Assembly (NCBI RefSeq): GCF_013087525.1 | Contig: NZ_JABFCS010000001.1 | Coordinates: 1,736,001-1,800,000, forward strand | Direction of reading: 5' to 3' | DNA from: Ramlibacter montanisoli | Lineage (GTDB): Bacteria > Pseudomonadota > Gammaproteobacteria > Burkholderiales > Burkholderiaceae_C | Length of the DNA: 64,000 bases | Part shown: piece after piece, positions 58,508 through 64,000 of the stretch | Numbering within the stretch: the first letter of the stretch is position 1 | Layout: every line of letters starts with the position of its first letter | Notes under the pieces: generated by a model | The model's database searches: none | What the model saw: only the letters and a program-made list of their open reading frames with translations | What the model was told of the DNA's origin: nothing | Made by a program: the position numbers and the translations under genes

Positions 58508-60793
58508 ATGAACGCGTCCACGCGCAATGAGATCGCCGCACTGCACGGCGCCGATGAGGAAGACTGCAACGGCAGCGGCAACCGCTCCCTGATGGAGGTG
58601 CTGGAAGAAAGGCTGTCGCGCCGCAACGTGCTGCGCGTCGGCATGGGCTCCGCGGCGGCGGCGGTGCTGGGCACGGTCGCCGGCTGCGGGGGCGGCAGCG
58701 ATGCGGTGGCGGCTCCGGCCCCGGCCCCGGCCCCCACGCCTGCTGCCGGTCCGCAGCCGCTGCGGCTGTCCTTCGCCGCAGTCGCCAAGAGCACGGCGGA
58801 CGTTGTGAGCGTGCCGGCCGGCTACACGGCCACGGTCCTCTACGCGGTGGGCGACCCGCTGGACGCGGCCACGCCGGACTACCGCAACGACGGCACCGAC
58901 ACGGGCTTCGAGAACCGAGCCGGCGACCACCACGACGGCATGGAGTACTTCGGCCTGAACGCCGCCGGCACGGCACGCGACGCGGCCGGCTCGGACCGCG
59001 CCATCCTCGCGATGAACCACGAGGCGCTGACGGACCAGTTCCTGCACGCCGCCGGCACCACGCCCAACCCACGCCCGGCCGCCGAGGCCGACAAGGAGAT
59101 TCCCGCGCACGGGCTGTCCTTCGTCGAGGTCCGCAAGCAGAACGGCCGCTTCGCCTACGTGAAGGGCTCGGCGTACAACCGCCGCGTGACGCCGCTGACC
59201 CCCATGCGCATCCACGGCCCCGCGCGGAGCAGCACGCTGATGAAGACGCTGTTCTCCAGCGTCGGCACCGACTGCCGTGGCACCATCAACAACTGCGGCA
59301 CCGGGATCACGCCCTGGGGCAGCTTCCTGACCGGCGAAGAGAACTGGGCCGGCTACTTCACGCGCTCGTCCACCGACAACACCGCGCGCGGCGGCGCCAC
59401 GGCGCGCAGCGTGGTGTCCCTCAACCGCTACGGGCGCGCACAGGGCGCGGCCAGCCGCCACGGCTGGGAGACGGCCGGCGCGGCCGACGCCTACGCGCGC
59501 TGGAACATCAGCCAGGTGGGGGCCTCCACCGACGGCACGGACGATTACCGCAACGAGCTCAACACCTTCGGCTGGATGGTGGAAGCCGACCCCTATGACG
59601 GCACGCAGGCGCTGCGCAAGCGCACCGCGCTCGGCCGCTTCGCGCACGAGAGCGCCGCCTTCGGGCTGCGCGCGCCGGGCCGGCCGCTGGCGGTCTACAT
59701 GGGCGACGACTCGCGCGGCGAATACATCTACAAGTTCGTCTCCGCCGCCAACTGGGACGCGGCCGATGCCAACCCGGCCAACCGCATCACCACCGGCGAC
59801 AAGTACCTGGATGCCGGCAAGCTGTACGTGGCGAAGTTCAACGCCGACGGCACCGGCCAGTGGATCGAGCTGGCCATCGCCAACCCGGCGATCTCCGGCT
59901 ACGCCACCTACACCTTCGCCGACCAGGCCGACGTGCTGGTGAACGCGCGGCTCGCCGCCGACGCCCTGGGCGCGACGAAGATGGACCGTCCCGAGTGGTG
60001 CGCGGTGCACCCGGTGACCGGCGAGATCTACTACACGCTCACCAACAACAGCAACCGCAAGGTGGAGCCGACGGGCACGCAGATGGCCCTGGACGCCGCC
60101 AACCCGCGCGCCTACACCGACGCGCCCACCGCGCCCAGCGCGCCGGGCAACATCAACGGCCACATCGTGCGCATGCGCGAAACCGGCGGCGATACGGCCG
60201 CGACCGGCTTCACCTGGGACATCTACCTGTTCGGCGCCGAGGCCGGCATGGACCCGGCGAAGGTGAACCTCTCCAGCCTCACCGCGGACCAGGACTTCTC
60301 CAGCCCCGACGGCCTGTGGTTCAGCGCCAAGACCGGCTTCGTCTTCATCCAGACCGACGACGGCGCCTTCACCGACGTCACCAACTGCATGATGCTGGTG
60401 GGCAAGCCGGGCCAGGTGGGCGACGGCGCGACCCGCGTGCTGCAGTACACCAAGGGCGACGGCAGCACGCTGGACGTACAGACCCGCGTGGGCGCCACGC
60501 CCGGCGCCGACACGCTGCGCCGCTTCCTGGTGGGCCCCGCCGACTGCGAGATCACGGGTATCTGCGAAACGCCCGACGGGCGCGCGCTGTTCGTGAACGT
60601 GCAGCACCCCGGCGAGTCCATCAGCAAGGCCAACGTCACGGACCCGACCAAGTACCTGAGCCACTGGCCGGGCAATGCGGGCTACGGGGCCGGCGGTGCC
60701 GGCGCGCGTCCGCGGTCCGCGACGATCGTGATCACGCGCGACAACGGCGGCCTGATCGCCGCCGATGGCGACGCGGTGCTGAACGCGTTCTGA
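58508..60793 (+). CDS. phoX: PhoX-family alkaline phosphatase, Tat-exported
   Basis: A 761-residue DUF839/PhoX protein, a calcium/iron-dependent phosphatase that frees phosphate from esters in the periplasm. A twin-arginine signal, SRRNVLRVG, is at residues 37-45. VAGC at residues 57-60 resembles a lipobox, so it may be a Tat lipoprotein. Core motifs: HDGMEYFGL, NHEALTDQF, GSFLTGEENWAGYF, YMGDDSRGEYIYKFVS, ARLAADALGATKMDRPEWCA, SPDGLWFSA and GPADCEITGICETPDGRALF. A strong Pho box precedes it. Confidence 0.94.
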   Translation: MNASTRNEIAALHGADEEDCNGSGNRSLMEVLEERLSRRNVLRVGMGSAAAAVLGTVAGCGGGSDAVAAPAPAPAPTPAAGPQPLRLSFAAVAKSTADVVSVPAGYTATVLYAVGDPLDAATPDYRNDGTDTGFENRAGDHHDGMEYFGLNAAGTARDAAGSDRAILAMNHEALTDQFLHAAGTTPNPRPAAEADKEIPAHGLSFVEVRKQNGRFAYVKGSAYNRRVTPLTPMRIHGPARSSTLMKTLFSSVGTDCRGTINNCGTGITPWGSFLTGEENWAGYFTRSSTDNTARGGATARSVVSLNRYGRAQGAASRHGWETAGAADAYARWNISQVGASTDGTDDYRNELNTFGWMVEADPYDGTQALRKRTALGRFAHESAAFGLRAPGRPLAVYMGDDSRGEYIYKFVSAANWDAADANPANRITTGDKYLDAGKLYVAKFNADGTGQWIELAIANPAISGYATYTFADQADVLVNARLAADALGATKMDRPEWCAVHPVTGEIYYTLTNNSNRKVEPTGTQMALDAANPRAYTDAPTAPSAPGNINGHIVRMRETGGDTAATGFTWDIYLFGAEAGMDPAKVNLSSLTADQDFSSPDGLWFSAKTGFVFIQTDDGAFTDVTNCMMLVGKPGQVGDGATRVLQYTKGDGSTLDVQTRVGATPGADTLRRFLVGPADCEITGICETPDGRALFVNVQHPGESISKANVTDPTKYLSHWPGNAGYGAGGAGARPRSATIVITRDNGGLIAADGDAVLNAF

Positions 60794-60799
60794 AGGCGG

Positions 60800-61291
60800 C
60801 TAGAAGCGCACGCCCGCCGAGAAGCGCAGCCGGTCGCTCTCGTGCTGGCTGCGCAGCGGCTGGTCGTAGGAGAAGCGCAGGTAGGACCAGCGCCAGTCGT
60901 AGCGCACCGCCAGGCCCAGGCCTTCCTGCCCGAACTGGCGCGTCACGTGCATGGACAGCGCGTTGCCGCCCGGGAAGCGGTAGCCGCCGCCCACGCTCAT
61001 CACGTCGGTGACCAGGCTGCGGCCGATGCCGGCGCGCGCGAACCACTTCTCGCCGGCTTCCAGCGACAGGCCGCTGCCGGTGTGGGAGCCGGCCGCCGAC
61101 AGGCGGACCGGGCCCACGGCCGCCAGCGGCTGCCGCGGCGTGAGCTCGGCCTCCGGAACCCAGGCCGGGCGGGTCAAGGTGTAGTCGGCGGCCACCGCCT
61201 GGGCGCCTGCCGGCAGCAGCGGCGCGACCGCGAGCACGCCGGCCAGCAGGAGGCGGGCGGCGGTCTGGCGGAGCGGATGGGCGGGTCGCAT
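60800..61291 (-). CDS. secreted beta-rich envelope protein, unknown
   Basis: A 163-residue protein with a Sec signal (LLPAGAQAVAA near residue 31). The mature chain alternates hydrophobic and polar residues (GGGYRFPGGNALSMHVTRQF, LGLAVRYDWRWSYLRFSYDQ) and ends RFSAGVRF with a terminal Phe, as in outer-membrane beta-barrels. The length allows an eight-strand or partial barrel. The ATG at 61291 is chosen over a TTG at 61300. It is convergent with phoX, six bases between stops. Confidence 0.75.
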   Translation of the reverse strand: MRPAHPLRQTAARLLLAGVLAVAPLLPAGAQAVAADYTLTRPAWVPEAELTPRQPLAAVGPVRLSAAGSHTGSGLSLEAGEKWFARAGIGRSLVTDVMSVGGGYRFPGGNALSMHVTRQFGQEGLGLAVRYDWRWSYLRFSYDQPLRSQHESDRLRFSAGVRF

Positions 61292-61379
61292 GGGAACCAA
61301 TGTAGACCCTGGAACGGGCCGCTGCCCAGTGACTCATTTCCTCTGTGGCAGCTTCGCGACGAGGACCCGCCAGGCGGTG

Positions 61380-61922
61380 CTAGACCGGCTCCAGCGGGTG
61401 GTGCGGTGTTTCCGGAAGTTGCAGCACGATGGCGTCACCGGCCCGGACGGTGCCGCCCCGGCGGACCACGGCCATCACCCCGGTTTTGCGGACAACGCGG
61501 CCGTTGGCGTCACGATCGAGCACTTTGGCCATCAATCCGGGCTGGAAGCGGTCGATCTGCCTGCACGGATTGCGCAGGCCGGTGACCTCGACTTCGGCCT
61601 CCGCGCCCAGCCGCAGGCGGGTTCCCGCGGGCAAGGACAGCAGCTCGATGCCGCGCGTGGTGATGTTCTCGCCCATGTCGCCGGGGAACACGGCGTGGTC
61701 CCGTTCCACCAGTTCGTCGAACAGTTCGGCGTGGATCAGGTGCACCTGCCGCAGGTTGGGCGCGGATGGGTCCCGGGCGACGCGCGAGCGGTGTTTCACG
61801 GTCGCGCCCGCATGGGCGTCGCCCTCCACGCCCAGGCCGACGACGAGCGTGATGCTGTCTTCCTGGAACTTGCTGAAGCTGTGGCTGCTGCTGCGGTGGA
61901 CCGCCAGCACGCGTGGGCTCAT
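61380..61922 (-). CDS. MOSC-domain protein
   Basis: A 180-residue MOSC (molybdenum cofactor sulfurase C-terminal) domain protein. [11 protein letters not shown] near residue 30, [17 protein letters not shown] near residue 79 and the conserved Cys in [11 protein letters not shown] near residue 117 are typical. Such proteins bind or move sulfur near Moco. It overlaps glmM by ATGA and ends the folP-glmM operon. Confidence 0.9.
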   Translation of the reverse strand: MSPRVLAVHRSSSHSFSKFQEDSITLVVGLGVEGDAHAGATVKHRSRVARDPSAPNLRQVHLIHAELFDELVERDHAVFPGDMGENITTRGIELLSLPAGTRLRLGAEAEVEVTGLRNPCRQIDRFQPGLMAKVLDRDANGRVVRKTGVMAVVRRGGTVRAGDAIVLQLPETPHHPLEPV

Positions 61923-63253
61923 CCGCCGCGCACCGCCTCGGCCAGCCGTTCGGCGGCGCTTTGCGCGACCTGCGCGTCGCTGGCTTCCACCATCACGCGC
62001 AGCACGGGCTCGGTGCCGCTGGCGCGGATCAGCACGCGGCCGGAGCCATCCAGCTCCTTCTGCAGCGTGTCGCACTCGGCGGAAAGCTTCGTGTTCTTCT
62101 TCCAGTCCTGCCCGGCGGCCAGACGCACGTTGATCAGCGTCTGCGGGAACAGGGTCACGCCCTCCAGCAGCTGCGCGACCGACTTGCCGCTGCGCGCGCA
62201 GGCCTTGAGCACCTGCAGCGCGCTGATCAGGCCGTCGCCCGTCGTGTGCTTGTCCAGGCACAGGAGGTGGCCGGAGCCCTCGCCTCCCAGCAGCCAGCCG
62301 CGCTTTTCCAGTTCCTCGAGCACGTAGCGGTCGCCGACCTTGGCGCGCACGAACTCGACGTCCTTCGCTTTCAGCGCCAGTTCCACAGCCATGTTGGTCA
62401 TCAGCGTGCCGACGGCGCCCGGGACGCGTTCGCCGTTCTGGATGCGGTCCATCACCATCACGTACAGCAGCTCGTCGCCGTTGAAACAGGCGGCCGTTGG
62501 CATCCACCACCTGCAGCCGGTCGGCGTCGCCGTCCAGCGCGATGCCGAAGTCGGCGCGGTTGGCGCGCACCGCGCTGACCAGCGCTTCCGGGTGCGTGGC
62601 GCCGACCTTGTCGTTGATGTTCAGGCCGTCGGGCGAGCAGCCCAGGCAGAAGACCTCGGCACCCAGCTCGTGGAACACCTTGGGAGCGATGTGGTACGCC
62701 GCGCCGTGCGCCGCATCCACGGCGATCTTCATGCCCTTGAGCGTGAGCTCGTGCGCGAAGGTGCTCTTGCAGAACTCGATGTAGCGGCCCGCGGCATCCT
62801 CCAGCCGGCGCGCCTTGCCGATGGTGGCGGAGTCGGCCCATTGCGGCGGCTTGTCCAGCTCCGCCTCGACGTCCAGCTCCCACGCGTCCGGCAGCTTGGT
62901 GCCCTGGGCGCTGAAGAACTTGATGCCGTTATCGGGATACGGGTTGTGGCTGGCGCTGATCACCACGCCCAGGCTCGCGCGCTGTGCCTTCGTGAGGTAG
63001 GCCACGCCCGGCGTCGGCAGCGGGCCGAGCAGCACGACGTCCACGCCGGCAGAATTGAAGCCGGACTCCAGCGCGCTCTCCAGCATGTAGCCGGAGATGC
63101 GCGTGTCCTTGCCGATCAGCACCGTGGGGCGCTCTTCGGTGCGCTTGAGCACCCGGCCGACGGCGTGCGCCAGGCGCAGCACGAAGTCCGGGGTGATCGG
63201 GGCTCGCCCACCGTGCCGCGGATGCCGTCGGTGCCGAAATAACGTCTGCTCAT
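61919..63253 (-). CDS. glmM: phosphoglucosamine mutase (two frameshifts)
   Basis: About 444 residues. It converts glucosamine-6-phosphate to glucosamine-1-phosphate for peptidoglycan and LPS. It starts [17 protein letters not shown]. The active-site phospho-Ser loop is [17 protein letters not shown], the metal site DGDADR, with [17 protein letters not shown] and the phosphate-binding [14 protein letters not shown] later. A missing G near 63200 (GEAPITPDF) and an extra T near 62487 (LFNGDELLY) break the frame. Essential, so these are probably sequencing errors. It overlaps folP by ATGA. Confidence 0.95.
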
Positions 63254-64000
63254 GTCTTGCTTCCTGCATGGCCCGCCAGGGCCGACTGGGTGGCGCCCCA
63301 TACCTTCAGCGCGGCCACCGTTTCCCGGACGTCGTGCACGCGCACGATCGCCGCCCCCTTGTCCACCGCCAGCAGCGCCGCGGCCACGCTGGCCGTCACG
63401 CGCTCGTGCGCGGGCGCGCCGCCGGTGACCGCGCCCAGCGAGGACTTGCGCGACCAGCCCGCCAGCAGCGGATAGCCTTCGTGCAGCAGCTCCCGCTGGC
63501 GCGCCAGCAGCGCGAAATTCTGGTCCACCGTCTTGCCGAAACCGATGCCCGGGTCCCAGGCGATGCGCGACACCGAGACGCCGCGCCGGCGCAGCTCCTC
63601 GCTGCGCTCGCGCAGGAACTCCAGCACCTGCGGCACCGCGTCGCCTTGCATGGGCGTGCGCTGCATGGTCTGCGGCTCGCCGTGCATGTGCATCAGGCAC
63701 ACGCCGCAGGACGGATGCGCCGCCACCACGTCGGCCGCGCCCGGCTGGCGCAGCGCCCAGATGTCGTTGACGATGTCGGCGCCGAGGTCCAGCACCTCCT
63801 GCATCACCTCCGGCTTGTAGGTGTCCACCGAGATCGGCACGCCGAACTTCACGGCTTCGCGCACCACCGGCAGCACCCGGGCGCGCTCCTCGTCCAGCGG
63901 CACCGGGGCGATGCCCGGGCGCGTCGATTCGCCGCCGATGTCGAGGATGTCCGCGCCCTCGCGGATCAGCTGCTCGCAGTGCTCCAGCGCCGTGCGCGTG
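63250..64000 (-). CDS. folP: dihydropteroate synthase (partial, 5' end beyond window)
   Basis: About 249 C-terminal residues of DHPS, which joins p-aminobenzoate to the pterin diphosphate in folate synthesis. Visible motifs: [14 protein letters not shown] near the window edge, [60 protein letters not shown] and the phosphate-binding RVHDVRET. The N-terminus lies past 64000. ftsH-folP-glmM is a common operon. Confidence 0.95.
   Translation of the reverse strand, partial: TRTALEHCEQLIREGADILDIGGESTRPGIAPVPLDEERARVLPVVREAVKFGVPISVDTYKPEVMQEVLDLGADIVNDIWALRQPGAADVVAAHPSCGVCLMHMHGEPQTMQRTPMQGDAVPQVLEFLRERSEELRRRGVSVSRIAWDPGIGFGKTVDQNFALLARQRELLHEGYPLLAGWSRKSSLGAVTGGAPAHERVTASVAAALLAVDKGAAIVRVHDVRETVAALKVWGATQSALAGHAGSKT

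Noticed and set aside
1..64000. tRNA/rRNA genes, CRISPR arrays, IS elements, prophage
   Set aside because: I saw no cloverleaf-like sequences, regular spacer arrays, transposase or integrase motifs on either strand.

Overview
The window is chromosomal DNA from a high-GC betaproteobacterium, most likely Burkholderiales in or near Comamonadaceae. The gene content and order fit this: gloB/mltD/yafS/rnhA, dnaX-ybaB-recR, trxA-rho-rpmE2 and folP-glmM are all in familiar betaproteobacterial arrangements. There is no phage, integrase, insertion sequence, CRISPR array, rRNA or tRNA. Coding density is very high and many neighbouring genes overlap by ATGA. About 28 single-base indels, most in short homopolymers, break otherwise intact genes, including essential ones (rho, glmM, dnaX, rnhA, pstA, pstB). 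They look like sequencing or assembly errors. I annotate each such gene as one CDS and give the approximate break.

Layout: 0-2.5 kb, the tail of an Ala/Pro-rich protein, a predicted metal-dependent hydrolase and an aldehyde dehydrogenase. 2.5-7.6 kb, two tandem copies of a three-gene secreted cassette (periplasmic protein, Tat-type M48 metalloprotease, lipoprotein). 7.7-13.0 kb, an SDR, the molybdenum cofactor genes moaA-mobA-moeA, then a BNR-repeat protein paired with a ThiS/MoaD-like protein. 13.1-17.6 kb, an RND efflux pump and its adaptor. 17.7-21.3 kb, rnhA-yafS divergent from gloB-mltD. 21.4-22.5 kb, two small secreted proteins with Asp/Arg-rich calcium-binding-type repeats. 22.6-25.3 kb, a sulfonate/nitrate-type ABC importer. 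25.4-28.5 kb, dnaX-ybaB-recR-MAPEG, with a dispersed palindrome inside the dnaX linker. 28.6 kb, the SRP RNA. 30.2-35.9 kb, an AddAB-like helicase-nuclease. 36.0-41.4 kb, trxA, rho, rpmE2, a polytopic membrane protein and a MATE exporter.

From 41.3 to 60.8 kb the window is a phosphate-starvation (Pho) island. It holds pstS-pstC-pstA-pstB-phoU-phoB-phoR, a second pstS, a periplasmic binding protein, ppx, sixA, ppk, a glycosyltransferase, a PlcP-like phosphoesterase, an OlsB-like acyltransferase, a thioredoxin-type arsenate reductase and the Tat alkaline phosphatase phoX. Seven Pho-box-like arrays of 11-bp direct repeats (GTCAC/GTCAT/GCCAC) precede these genes. The likely logic is high-affinity phosphate uptake and sensing (Pst/PhoUBR), phosphate release from esters (PhoX), polyphosphate storage and use (Ppk/Ppx), and replacement of phospholipids by glyco- and ornithine lipids (PlcP, glycosyltransferase, OlsB), with ArsC coping with arsenate that enters through phosphate uptake. 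The last 3 kb carry folP-glmM and a MOSC-domain protein.
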